From the NCBI RefSeq assembly GCF_022370755.2, contig NZ_CP092364.2, forward strand, positions 5,084,001 to 5,148,000: a stretch of 64,000 nucleotides of DNA, read 5' to 3'. Below, piece by piece: positions 10,579-18,612 of the stretch. Position 1 is the first letter of the stretch. The number at the start of each line of letters is the position of its first letter. The notes under the pieces are model-generated. The model searched no databases, had not been told where the DNA came from, and saw nothing but the letters and a program-made list of their open reading frames with translations. The position numbers were made by a program, and so were the translations under genes. Source of the DNA: Mycolicibacterium goodii. Lineage in GTDB: Bacteria; Actinomycetota; Actinomycetes; Mycobacteriales; Mycobacteriaceae.

Positions 10579-10585
10579 GGCCACC

Positions 10586-10591
10586 TACCAT
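10586..10591 (+). promoter_or_regulatory. Putative -10 element of a leaderless transcript
   Basis: TACCAT (TANNNT) ends 7 bases before GTG 10599, directly after the stop of the preceding gene. Third consecutive gene with this arrangement. Confidence 0.5.
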
Positions 10592-10598
10592 CGGCCGG

Positions 10599-11102
10599 GT
10601 GGCGAACAACTACTCCGACGACGAGCCCACCCAGTACGCCAGCAGCTACGGACACAACTACGGCGGCGACTACGGTGCGTACCCGCCGCCCGACCAACCA
10701 CCGGCTCCCGAGCCCGTGCCGTGGTCCCGCAAACCGGCTGCCCTGGTCGGACTGGGTGCACTCGGTGCGCTGATCGCCGCCCTGGTGATCTACGCGGTGA
10801 TCCAGCTGTTCTCGTCGGACGATTCGTCGTCGACCACGACAACCACCAGCACGACGTCGACGACGCCGGTCACCACATCGCAGGTCGCACCGGTGGCACC
10901 GGTGCCGACACGAACCGTGACCGAGACCTCGCTGCCGCAGACGACGGTCACCCAGACGGCGACGACGACTCCGCCGACGACGAGTCCCACGACCACCGCG
11001 CCACCCACGACGTCGACGACGGTCGAGACCAGCACGTCGGTGGTGACGTCGACGGTCACCGAGACCACGACCGTCCCGGCCGAGGAGGGCGGCGGGCAGT
11101 AG
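10599..11102 (+). CDS. Small single-pass membrane protein with Thr-rich tail
   Basis: A 167-residue protein. The N-terminus is rich in Tyr, Gly, Asp and Pro (SYGHNYGGDYGAYPPP). A transmembrane helix runs through VGLGALGALIAALVIYAVIQL (about 48-68). An almost uninterrupted Thr/Ser/Val tail follows, containing runs such as TTTTTTSTTSTTPVTTS, and ends Glu-Glu-Gly-Gly-Gly-Gln. The helix resembles Hsp70-like protein helices and the tail resembles those at 19530-21293 and 62922-64000. It converges with the Hsp70-like gene at 11113 with a 10-bp gap and no obvious terminator. No known function. Confidence 0.68.
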   Translation: MANNYSDDEPTQYASSYGHNYGGDYGAYPPPDQPPAPEPVPWSRKPAALVGLGALGALIAALVIYAVIQLFSSDDSSSTTTTTSTTSTTPVTTSQVAPVAPVPTRTVTETSLPQTTVTQTATTTPPTTSPTTTAPPTTSTTVETSTSVVTSTVTETTTVPAEEGGGQ

Positions 11103-11112
11103 GCCTGACCCG

Positions 11113-12960
11113 CTACTCCACCGGCGGCGCGGGTTTCTGCGTCGTGAATTCGGGTTCGGGTTGTGGCGTCGGCTCGGGTTCCGGCTCCGCCGGCGGCGTG
11201 GGCTGCGGCGTCGCCGTCGGCTCAGGCTCGGGAGCGGAAGTGGGTTCGGGCTCCTGAGTCGGCTCAGGTGCCGGGCTCGGCTCCTGCGTCGGGGCAGCAG
11301 TGGGCGTGGGCGACGGAGAAGGCGTCGACGACGGAGGACTCGGCAGCACGAACGTCGGAATCGGCAGTTGCGGCAGCACCGGCCATTGCGGCACGGGTGC
11401 CGCCGCCGGTGGCGGGGTCGGTCGCGGTGCGGGCGCCGCCGCTCGAGGCGCAGGCCTCGATGGAACCCTCGGCGCCGCCTGTTGGGCCACCTGCCCGCTC
11501 TGCACCAGGCGCGGCGCGGCCGCCGGACGTGGCGCCGAGTGGGCGGGGGCCACAGGCGCGGCCGGGTCCTGGACCACCACGGTGCGGGTCGGCGGCGCGG
11601 GCAGCGACTGGGCCAGTGGCGATTCTGCGGGCACGGTCTGCGGCGCCAGCGGTGCGATCGCCGCGGCGGCGTCCAACCTGTCGGCGCGCACGGAGTACAC
11701 GAGGCCGACGGTTCCGACCACGGCCAAGAACGCCGCGGCGTAGAGCACGACCCCGCCGCGCCGGTACCACGGCCGCGCAGGCTCCGGCGTGACCTCGGGC
11801 GGCTCGACGAACACCAGATCCGGCCGCGCCGAACCTGCGGTGACCGCCTCGGCCCCCGCGTCAGCGGCGTCATCGACCGCCGACCAGGCCAGCGGCGGTG
11901 CCCACCCGGTCGTGGCGAAGGCATCTGCGGTGGACTGTGGTTCGGGCGCGACCGGGACGACGCGGCACGTCACGGTCTGGTCCTCGCCGCGATGCGCCAG
12001 CAGCGCGGCGCCGATCGCCGCGATCACCTGCGACTGCACCACGGTGGTCACCGGCATTCGGAATTCCTCGGAAAGCCGTTGTGTGACAAAGGGTATGCGT
12101 GCACCACCACCGACGGTGACCAGTGCCGCCAGCTGGGACGGGTGCACACCGTTGCGACGCAGCACGTCGTGCAGCGCATCGACCACACCGCCGAGCGGCT
12201 GGGCGACAACGGCTTCCACGTCGGCTCGGGTCAGCCGGATCGTGCTTCCCGGAGCGATTCCGGGCAGCCCGGTGGCGCCCTCGTAGCTCAGGCGTTCCTT
12301 GGCCAGCCGGCACTGGTCCCGCAACGCGGTCAGCGCCGACACCGCGGCGGTGCCCGACGGCTCGGCATCGAGGTCGGCGAGGACCCGCCGGAGGATCTCC
12401 TGGTCGACCAGGTCACCCGAGAAGTCCTCGTGCCTCACGGTGGCCAACGGCGCGAACCCGGTCGCGGCGTCGGCCAGTGTGAGGGTGGTCCCGCTCGCCC
12501 CGAAATCGCACAGCGCGACGATGCCGCGGGCGGGTAGACCGGGATGGGTCTGGATCGCCGTCAACGCGGCCACGGCGTCGGACACCACCCGGACACCGGG
12601 CAGTGCAGCCCGGGCCGCGTCGTAGGCGGCAGGGTGCCAGTGTGCGGGCACCGCCAACACCTGGTTCTCGGGGCGCCGGTCGGGTGCCGCCAGCCGTGAC
12701 ATCGCGCCCACGGCCGCGGCCAGCACGTGCTCGGCGCGGTGAGCGGATCCGTCGGCCGCGATGATCGGGACCGGGTCACCGATCCGCGCGACGAATTCGG
12801 AGATCGTCAGCCCGTCGCGGGCACGTTCGTCCGGTGGCGCACCGACCTCGGGTCCGCGATGTGGATACAACGTGAGGACCGCGCGCCGGATGACCGGCGC
12901 CTGGTCGGTGACTGCCACCAGGTTCGTCGTCCCGACGGACAACCCCAGGCAATCACGCAT
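11113..12960 (-). CDS. Membrane-anchored Hsp70-like protein with Pro-rich tail
   Basis: A 615-residue protein. Residues 1-320 resemble the Hsp70 nucleotide-binding domain: LGLSVGTTNLVAV (5-17), LCDFGASGTTLTL (150-162) and VTVGGGARIPFVTQRL (282-297). Compared with DnaK, the first-motif Asp is Ser, and phosphate-2 keeps only its first Asp (Asp152). No substrate-binding domain follows. Instead there is an acidic linker with LAWS at 357-360, a transmembrane helix (402-424), and a 190-residue Pro/Ala, then Pro/Glu/Thr tail. It starts 44 bp after iniC on the same strand, so an iniC operon is likely. Chaperone, sensor or scaffold roles are all open. Confidence 0.8.
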   Translation of the reverse strand: MRDCLGLSVGTTNLVAVTDQAPVIRRAVLTLYPHRGPEVGAPPDERARDGLTISEFVARIGDPVPIIAADGSAHRAEHVLAAAVGAMSRLAAPDRRPENQVLAVPAHWHPAAYDAARAALPGVRVVSDAVAALTAIQTHPGLPARGIVALCDFGASGTTLTLADAATGFAPLATVRHEDFSGDLVDQEILRRVLADLDAEPSGTAAVSALTALRDQCRLAKERLSYEGATGLPGIAPGSTIRLTRADVEAVVAQPLGGVVDALHDVLRRNGVHPSQLAALVTVGGGARIPFVTQRLSEEFRMPVTTVVQSQVIAAIGAALLAHRGEDQTVTCRVVPVAPEPQSTADAFATTGWAPPLAWSAVDDAADAGAEAVTAGSARPDLVFVEPPEVTPEPARPWYRRGGVVLYAAAFLAVVGTVGLVYSVRADRLDAAAAIAPLAPQTVPAESPLAQSLPAPPTRTVVVQDPAAPVAPAHSAPRPAAAPRLVQSGQVAQQAAPRVPSRPAPRAAAPAPRPTPPPAAAPVPQWPVLPQLPIPTFVLPSPPSSTPSPSPTPTAAPTQEPSPAPEPTQEPEPTSAPEPEPTATPQPTPPAEPEPEPTPQPEPEFTTQKPAPPVE

Positions 12961-13004
12961 ACCCGTATGTCGTCGGAACGGGCCGATTCGTTAAGCCGTG
13001 CCCG

Positions 13005-14498
13005 TCATCGGTGACGCGCGGCATATGCGGCGACGAGTGCTTCGGCGCTGCGCACCGCGGCCCGGCAGGCGCGCGTGGTGAACGGGTCATTGAGCGGGTG
13101 CTCGGCACGCCTGCGCCAACGTTGCGCTGCGGCGAACGCGGCACGCGGCCCGTCGTAGGGCTCGTCGGGGGTGAGGCCGAGCCGGCTGGCCGCATCGGTG
13201 CCCGAGCCGCCGATGATGCGGCGCAGCGAGGCCATCTCGTCGTCGTTGAGAGTCGTCGGCCGGGACCGCAGCTGGCTCAGCAGCCGCAGTTCCTCGAACG
13301 CGTGGGTGTCGGCGAGCAGCGGTTCGATGTCGGCAAGGATGTACGGCGTCGCGTAGATCGGGTTGCGTTGCACGAACTGTCGCAGCGACAACAGGGCGGT
13401 GTGCGCCTTGAGCAGCTCGGACCGCTGCGCGAACTGCTGGTCGATGACATCGCGTAGTGCGATCAGCCCACTGCGTTCGAGCAGTTCGTCGGCCAGCGCC
13501 ACCGAATCGGACACCCCGGCCCGCAGTACCGCGATCGAGATCCGGATCCCGAACATGCCGAATCGATCCAGCAGCGCGGCCCGGGTCGCGGCGTCGACGG
13601 GCAGCGCGCTGTCCTCGCGGACGAACCGGTCGACGGAGAGCATCGCCTTGGCGAGCTCGGCGGGGTCTACGCCGGCCAGCTTCTCCAGGGCGACGAACTC
13701 GCTCTGCCGCAGCGTGCGGGCGGTCACGGCGAGCAGCCCGGACACCGGGACGACGGCCTGGCAGATCCCGGTCTTGTCCATCTCGGCGGTGAACCGCTGG
13801 GCGACGTCCTTCGCCGACATCATCGCGTCGATGCGGCCGGCGCCGATCTCGTCAGCGCGGGAGGCGACGCCGATGACGCCGAGCGCGCCCGACGAGCCGC
13901 CGACGAGTTCTCCGATCTGCTTGAGCAGCGCGATGTCGGCGGCGTTGAGGGTGCGCAGCAGGAACACGACGGCGTCGACGCGCGGTACGCCGTCGTCGGG
14001 CACCAACAGGAGGTAGGTGCGTTCGGACACGTCCTGTGACAGCGACGAGGTTCCGGGGGTGTCGATGATGGTGGTGTCGACGAGCTCGACGGCAGGCCAC
14101 TCCACATCCAGGTCGATGATCTCGTGTGGGTCGAGGCCGTCGAAACTGAATGTCAGGCCCCGGTCGTGGGGGTCTCGCACGATGGGCACGTTGGAGCGTC
14201 GCCCGCCGCGGTGGTTGGCGGTCACCTTAGGGGTGGGGCCGTGCCGGAACCACGTGACGATCCGGGTCGCCTCGGTGGCGTCGGTGGGGGCTATCTCTTC
14301 GCCGAGCAGCGCGTTGACCAGCGTGGACTTACCCGCCTTCAGAGTGCCGGCGAGCGCGATGCGGATCGGCTGGTTGAGTTGCCACCCGATGCGCTCCAGC
14401 TCGTTGTGCACGTCGGGGCGGTGACGATATGCGGGGTCGCCACGATACGCCTGGACGGTGCCGCGCAGGATCGCGCGCACCTGATCGCCCGTGCTCAC
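13005..14498 (-). CDS. iniC: Dynamin-like GTPase IniC
   Basis: A 497-residue large GTPase of the bacterial dynamin group, part of the isoniazid-inducible ini system. G1 is GTLKAGKST (51-59), the G3-like motif is DTPGTSS, and the G4 position is the degenerate SRADE. Helical stalk regions follow; no transmembrane segment is obvious, unlike IniA. Start is GTG 14498. In M. tuberculosis iniC directly follows iniA. Here two opposite-strand genes (14672-15413) separate them, so iniC must use its own promoter in 14499-14671, where a tandem CCTTTCAAGCG repeat lies. The Hsp70-like gene follows it. Confidence 0.88.
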   Translation of the reverse strand: MSTGDQVRAILRGTVQAYRGDPAYRHRPDVHNELERIGWQLNQPIRIALAGTLKAGKSTLVNALLGEEIAPTDATEATRIVTWFRHGPTPKVTANHRGGRRSNVPIVRDPHDRGLTFSFDGLDPHEIIDLDVEWPAVELVDTTIIDTPGTSSLSQDVSERTYLLLVPDDGVPRVDAVVFLLRTLNAADIALLKQIGELVGGSSGALGVIGVASRADEIGAGRIDAMMSAKDVAQRFTAEMDKTGICQAVVPVSGLLAVTARTLRQSEFVALEKLAGVDPAELAKAMLSVDRFVREDSALPVDAATRAALLDRFGMFGIRISIAVLRAGVSDSVALADELLERSGLIALRDVIDQQFAQRSELLKAHTALLSLRQFVQRNPIYATPYILADIEPLLADTHAFEELRLLSQLRSRPTTLNDDEMASLRRIIGGSGTDAASRLGLTPDEPYDGPRAAFAAAQRWRRRAEHPLNDPFTTRACRAAVRSAEALVAAYAARHR

Positions 14499-14512
14499 GC
14501 TGCGGAGTCCAC

Positions 14513-14534
14513 CCTTTCAAGCGCCTTTCAAGCG
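14513..14534. repeat. Tandem 11-bp direct repeat upstream of iniC
   Basis: CCTTTCAAGCG occurs twice without a gap (14513-14523, 14524-14534), 15 bp before the iniC start. Eleven bases is one helical turn, a common geometry for regulator binding. It is in the divergent region between iniC and the holin-like gene. Confidence 0.6.
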
Positions 14535-14671
14535 GCCAACTCTTCGAGCTTAGGTCGTGCCGAATCGCGGGATCGCCGGCCCGACTGTTTGATCACCGGC
14601 ACCGCCGGGAAGCCTGCCGGCAGTGCAGCGTAACGGCTGTTCGTGCGAGGCGAGACGAAGCGAGACGAGAG

Positions 14672-15085
14672 ATGCAACCGAAAACCACTGTCGACACGCC
14701 GATCGGCGAACTGATGAGCCAGCTGTCGGCACAGACATCGCGGTTGGTCCGCGACGAGATGCGTTTGGCACAAAAGGAGTTCACCGAGTCGGCCAAGCAT
14801 GCCGGGATCGGTGCCGGGTTGTTCAGTGCCGCGGGCCTCATCGCCGTGTTCGGCCTGGCCGGGGTGGTCACCGCGGCGATCGCCGCGCTGGCGTTGGTGC
14901 TTCCGGTGTGGGCGGCGGCGTTGATCGTGGCGGTCGTCCTGTTCGCGATTGCCGGGATCACCGCGCTGATCAGCAAGAAGCAGATCGATCAGGCGTCGCC
15001 GACCCCGGAGAGGACGGTCGCCAACGTCAAACAGGACATCCACGAGGTACAGGACGAAGTGAGGACGGCCCGTCATGGCCGGTGA
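14672..15085 (+). CDS. Holin-superfamily-III-like membrane protein (DUF1469 type)
   Basis: A 137-residue protein: a charged N-terminal helix (TPIGELMSQLSAQTSRLVRD, KEFTESAK), two hydrophobic helices (about 47-72 and 75-100, ending GITALISKKQ), and an amphipathic C-terminus. This is the pattern of the actinobacterial 'phage holin family' proteins that, despite the name, are chromosomal envelope proteins usually paired with DUF3618. The ATG at 14672 begins the conserved part; the frame is open upstream but without signal. It overlaps the next gene by 11 bp. Insertion of this pair splits iniA from iniC. Confidence 0.78.
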   Translation: MQPKTTVDTPIGELMSQLSAQTSRLVRDEMRLAQKEFTESAKHAGIGAGLFSAAGLIAVFGLAGVVTAAIAALALVLPVWAAALIVAVVLFAIAGITALISKKQIDQASPTPERTVANVKQDIHEVQDEVRTARHGR

Positions 15086-15413
15086 CAACGCTGACAAGCC
15101 CGCGAATCCGCGACCGGAACCGGGTCCGGACGCCGGCGTGGCCGAGATCCAGGCCGATATCGACAAGACCCGCGACGAACTCGGTCAGACGGTGGAAGCG
15201 TTGGCGGCCAAGACCGACGTCAAGGCGCGGGTCCACGACAAGGCAGTCGAGACCAGGCAACGTGCCGTCGACAAGGCACACGCCGCGCAGGCCGCCACCC
15301 GCGACGCGATCACCGATGATCGGGGTGCGGTCAAGCCGGTGATCCCGGTGGGCGCGGTGGTCACCGTGCTGGTCGTCGTGGTCGGCGTCCTGTGGTGGCG
15401 GCGACGCCGCTGA
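15075..15413 (+). CDS. DUF3618 tail-anchored membrane protein
   Basis: A 112-residue protein with the DUF3618 signature: IQADIDKTRDELGQTVEALA followed by a helix of Lys, Asp and Ala repeats (AKTDVKARVHDKAVETRQRA). One C-terminal transmembrane helix (VIPVGAVVTVLVVVVGVLWW) ends in a run of arginines. Usually found next to holin-like DUF1469 proteins, as here, suggesting a complex at the membrane; function unknown. It converges with iniA with only 6 bp between stops. Confidence 0.85.
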   Translation: MAGDNADKPANPRPEPGPDAGVAEIQADIDKTRDELGQTVEALAAKTDVKARVHDKAVETRQRAVDKAHAAQAATRDAITDDRGAVKPVIPVGAVVTVLVVVVGVLWWRRRR

Positions 15414-15419
15414 CCCCTC

Positions 15420-17261
15420 TCAGGCCGGGCTCGGCGCCGCGTTCTGAGCCAGTTTGGTCGCGTGCTCGACCACCTGCTTGAGGATGTTCTGTTGCCGCTC
15501 GAGTTCCTTGACGCGCGTATTACGTTCGGTTTCCTCGACTTTCGCGGCAGCGATCGCGGCCTGTAGCGACTCGTTGAGGGATCGCGTGGTCTGGTTGGCG
15601 ATCTCACGGTAGTGATCGCGCAGTTGACGCTGAATTCCTTTGAGCCGGTCACGCGATTCCTTGCCGACGACGAATGCGACGTCGTCGACGAACTTGCGCA
15701 CGTTGGCCTTGGCCTCGTTGCGGACGCGCAGCATGCGGTTCTCCATGTCCTCCTTGTAGGCCTTGCGCCCCAGCACGAATCCGGCACCGATCGACAGCGG
15801 GTTGAACATGCCCAAACCTGCGAAAGACGTCAGCATGCCGAACATCAGTACCCCGCCGTAGGATCCGCGCATCCCGGTCACCACCTTGTGGCCGATCTTG
15901 ATCGGCTTGGCCTCCAACCGCGCCAGCGAGTTCAGCTCACCGAAGCCCGCACCCATGTCCCGCGCGTCGATCTGGGGCATCTGCACCGCATCGAGGCCGG
16001 CCTCGGTGAACGTCCGGGCCACCTCGGCCGCAAGTGCCTCGGCACGCTGATACGCCCACACGAAGTTGTCACCGACCGCGGTGGCGACCGCGTCCTCCAG
16101 TTCGGCGCCGATCTCGGCCCAGTGCAGCGTGGGATCGCAACCGTCGATCACCTTTTCGGTGTGCGCGGCGATGTTGCGGAACCGGTGCCGCAGGTCATGG
16201 TCGACGTCGGCGGTCAGGTCGGCGATGCCGTCGCCGAGCACCTGCTGCCACAACGCGGTCTGCTGCAACGCGTCCTGGGCCTCCTGCTTACGCCGCTCCA
16301 GTTCGGCAGTGAGCCGCTCCCGCTCCCCCGGATCGTTGAACGATGACAGCTCCGATTCCACGGCCAGCAGCAGATGCTCTGCCGCCGAGTTGATCTCGGC
16401 CACAATGTGATCGCGGATGCGGTCGTTCTCCCGGGACAGCACGCGCTCGGAGAGGAACTTCACGATCGCCGGGAAGTTCGACTCCTCGTTGAGCTCCTTG
16501 TCGTTGAGTTGGATGGCGTGGCTGCGCAGCACCGACGACGCCGGGATCATCGGAACGTTCAGCCCGGCCCGGTGCAGGTGCGCGGTGTTGGCGTCGACGA
16601 TCTTGCGCCAGTGCGGATACAGATCGGTCTTGGTCGCGACGATCGCCGCCACCGGGCAGACCTCAAGCGCCTGCCGGATGAATGTCATCTCGGGCTCGGT
16701 GAACTCCTGGCTGGTGTCGCTGACCATCAGCATCGCGTCGGCGTCGGGCAGCAGACCCAGCGTCGCCGAAAGGTGGGGTTGGCCGTGTCCGCCGACGCCG
16801 GGTGTGTCGACGAACGCCAGGCCCCCCTTGAGGAGAGGGCTGGGCGCGGTGACCTCGATGCGCAGCACCTGCCTTCCGCCCGCCTGCGGCGCACGTCGCA
16901 GGTCGTTCGTGACCTCGGAGGGCGGAATGTCGATCAGTTCCGGTTCGGCGCCGTCGGGGCGGGCCACCACGAGCCGAGCCGAGGCCTGTTCGCCGTAGGA
17001 CACCACGGTCGCCAGGACCGTGCTCTCGTCGTCACCGACCCGGGCCACGGGAATGTTGAGCAGCGAGTTGAGCAGTTGGCTCTTGCCTTGCTTGAGCTGT
17101 CCGGCGATGACGACCCGGATCTGCGGATCACTGATCCGGACCTTCGCGGCACGCAGCCGTTCCACCAGATCGCCGCGATCCTTGGCGGCGGCGATCGCGC
17201 TCAGGTGGTCGATCAACTCGACGATCACCTTGACCTTGCGGGGGTCGTTCGGTTGCGTCAT
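15420..17261 (-). CDS. iniA: Dynamin-like membrane GTPase IniA
   Basis: A 613-residue bacterial dynamin-like protein. G1 is GQLKQGKS (54-61), G3 DTPGVGG, G4 TKTD. Long helical stalk segments follow, and a hydrophobic paddle near residues 470-500 (MFGMLTSFAGLGMFNP, IGAGFVLG) inserts in membranes. Family work on mycobacterial IniA describes membrane fission and repair and links it to isoniazid and ethambutol tolerance. The ribosome site is AGGAGG. It follows iniB with a 99-bp gap holding a strong hairpin (17297-17340). It ends facing the DUF3618 gene rather than running into iniC. Confidence 0.92.
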   Translation of the reverse strand: MTQPNDPRKVKVIVELIDHLSAIAAAKDRGDLVERLRAAKVRISDPQIRVVIAGQLKQGKSQLLNSLLNIPVARVGDDESTVLATVVSYGEQASARLVVARPDGAEPELIDIPPSEVTNDLRRAPQAGGRQVLRIEVTAPSPLLKGGLAFVDTPGVGGHGQPHLSATLGLLPDADAMLMVSDTSQEFTEPEMTFIRQALEVCPVAAIVATKTDLYPHWRKIVDANTAHLHRAGLNVPMIPASSVLRSHAIQLNDKELNEESNFPAIVKFLSERVLSRENDRIRDHIVAEINSAAEHLLLAVESELSSFNDPGERERLTAELERRKQEAQDALQQTALWQQVLGDGIADLTADVDHDLRHRFRNIAAHTEKVIDGCDPTLHWAEIGAELEDAVATAVGDNFVWAYQRAEALAAEVARTFTEAGLDAVQMPQIDARDMGAGFGELNSLARLEAKPIKIGHKVVTGMRGSYGGVLMFGMLTSFAGLGMFNPLSIGAGFVLGRKAYKEDMENRMLRVRNEAKANVRKFVDDVAFVVGKESRDRLKGIQRQLRDHYREIANQTTRSLNESLQAAIAAAKVEETERNTRVKELERQQNILKQVVEHATKLAQNAAPSPA

Positions 17262-17296
17262 GGGTTCCTCCTGCCGGGCTCAACGGTAGGCGCGCG

Positions 17297-17340
17297 AACG
17301 GGGCGGGGACCACCCGTGTGTGAGATGGTCCCCGCCCGTT
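17297..17340 (-). terminator. Intercistronic hairpin between iniB and iniA
   Basis: Arms 17297-17312 (AACGGGGCGGGGACCA) and 17326-17340 (TGGTCCCCGCCCGTT) pair over 15 bp with one bulged G and a 13-base loop. No U-tract follows on the minus strand. Position suggests an attenuator or mRNA-stability element reducing iniA relative to iniB, rather than a full stop. Confidence 0.55.
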
Positions 17341-17360
17341 GCGTTATGCGGTTGTTCGGA

Positions 17361-18476
17361 TCAGAACGCGTCGAATCCGGTGTTGTTGTTGGACGCGACG
17401 TCGGTGTCGGTGTCGTAGCTGTTGCCCGACGCGAGAGCCGTGTTGGTCTCGTTGCCCGACGCGAACGCCGTCTCGTTGCCCGACGCGAACGCTGTCTCGT
17501 TGCCCGAGGCGATGTCGTTGCCCGAGGCGAACGCGGTGTCGTTGCCCGATCCGATGTTCGACTCGTAGGACGACGAGTTGTCCTCCCAGCTGGTGGACGT
17601 ATTGGTCTCCACCGTGGTGCTCACCGAGTTGTCCTGGGTGTTGTCGCTGCCCCAGTCGCCACCGACCGAGGTCTGGTCACCGCCGACGTAATTGGAGCTG
17701 GTGTCGGTCAGGATGATCGACCCGCCGTTGCCCCCGTCGCCGCCGGACGCGCCACCGCTGCCGATGCCGATCAGGCTGTCACCGCCGCTGGCGCCGCCAC
17801 CGTGGCCGCCGCTCATGTCGACGTCGCTGATCACCGGGCCGTCGTTGCCGGAGATCAGGTCGCCGCCCGCGGTCTGCGAGTTGTCCTCGACCTCGTTGTC
17901 CTTGCCGACCACGACGTTGGAGCCAGAGCCGGCCAGGATGTCGCCGTTGTTGGTGGTGTTGCCGTCGCCGAGCACCGCGCCGTCACCGCTGACGATGTCG
18001 CCGTCGTTGTCCCCGACGACCACCACGCCGCCGTTGGTGGCGGTGTTCGTGGTCTTGTCGCCCAGGGTGATGTCACCGAACCCCAGATTGAAAGCACCCT
18101 GCTGAGCGTTGGCGCCTGCGTCCTGGTTGGGGCTCATGATCGGGGTGTTGTTGTGGCTCGCCAGGTCGGTGTTGTTGTGGCTGGCCACTTCCGGGGCGAA
18201 CTGCGTCTGCGGCGAGAACGGCGAGGCGATCGGCGCCGCGAACTGAGCCGGGATGTTGTGGTGGTCGGCGACCGCGCGCTGCAGGCCGACGACCGGGTTG
18301 CCCCCGCCGAGCAGCACACCGGCCGGGGCCGCGGTGGCCGCGACCGCATGCAGCTGTGCCGCGGTCACGTTGGGCAGTCCGGCGTCGCGCAGGCTGCCGT
18401 CCGGGTCGGCGATGAATGCGGCCGCCGATGCCGGGCTGCGGAACAGGTCGAGGATGAAGTCGATCAGAGAGGTCAT
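17361..18476 (-). CDS. iniB: IniB-like Gly/Asn/Ser-rich protein
   Basis: A 371-residue protein. Residues 1-75 match the IniB N-terminal region (SLIDFILDLFRSP, then DAGLPNVTAAQLHAVA, and NPVVGLQRAVADHH). The rest is low complexity: Gly, Asp, Asn, Ser and Val dominate, with alternating hydrophobic and GD/GN steps, then six copies of an (A/S)SGN(E/D) unit near the C-terminus. No catalytic motif or clear signal peptide. IniB is the first gene of the isoniazid-induced iniBAC locus; its role is unsettled. Its control region has TTAGGGGA boxes and a perfect dyad. Confidence 0.82.
   Translation of the reverse strand: MTSLIDFILDLFRSPASAAAFIADPDGSLRDAGLPNVTAAQLHAVAATAAPAGVLLGGGNPVVGLQRAVADHHNIPAQFAAPIASPFSPQTQFAPEVASHNNTDLASHNNTPIMSPNQDAGANAQQGAFNLGFGDITLGDKTTNTATNGGVVVVGDNDGDIVSGDGAVLGDGNTTNNGDILAGSGSNVVVGKDNEVEDNSQTAGGDLISGNDGPVISDVDMSGGHGGGASGGDSLIGIGSGGASGGDGGNGGSIILTDTSSNYVGGDQTSVGGDWGSDNTQDNSVSTTVETNTSTSWEDNSSSYESNIGSGNDTAFASGNDIASGNETAFASGNETAFASGNETNTALASGNSYDTDTDVASNNNTGFDAF
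17421..17550. repeat. Tandem coding repeat in iniB
   Basis: GTTGCCCGA recurs at 17421, 17451, 17475, 17499, 17517 and 17541, mostly at 24-bp intervals (one 30, one 18), encoding the C-terminal ASGNETAF-type units of IniB on the minus strand. All steps are multiples of three, so the frame is kept. Confidence 0.8.
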
Positions 18477-18559
18477 TGCTCCAACCTTTCAGGTGTTACT
18501 GGGAGGCCCTCGTGAATTTCTTGAGGTCGTCCGCCGGGCTCTCCGGCGATCTGGACACA

Positions 18560-18565
18560 ACGTTA
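18560..18565 (-). promoter_or_regulatory. Possible iniB -10 element
   Basis: TAACGT on the minus strand fits TANNNT and lies 84-89 bp before the iniB ATG, downstream of the dyad and TTAGGGGA boxes. The -35 (TTTTCG) is poor, so this is tentative. Confidence 0.3.
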
Positions 18566-18612
18566 TGGATTCGCCGAGGCCACGAAAACGGGGCGCAATC
18601 CCCTCCTGCACG

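Noticed and set aside
10161-11924. A 587-codon minus-strand frame rich in Arg
   Set aside because: Arg/Ser/Pro shadow of Thr-rich and Pro-rich coding tracts; overlaps three better-supported genes.
14672-15085. Holin-like gene as a sign of a prophage
   Set aside because: The family is widespread on actinobacterial chromosomes and pairs with DUF3618, as here. No other phage gene is near.
17421-17550. Regular 24-bp repeats that might suggest a CRISPR array
   Set aside because: Units abut without unique spacers, are multiples of three, and encode ASGNET repeats of IniB. No cas genes.
16374-18515. A 713-codon plus-strand frame across iniA and iniB
   Set aside because: It spans the iniB/iniA junction hairpin and shows only Val/Arg/Asp-biased sequence, while iniA and iniB have clear motifs and ribosome sites.
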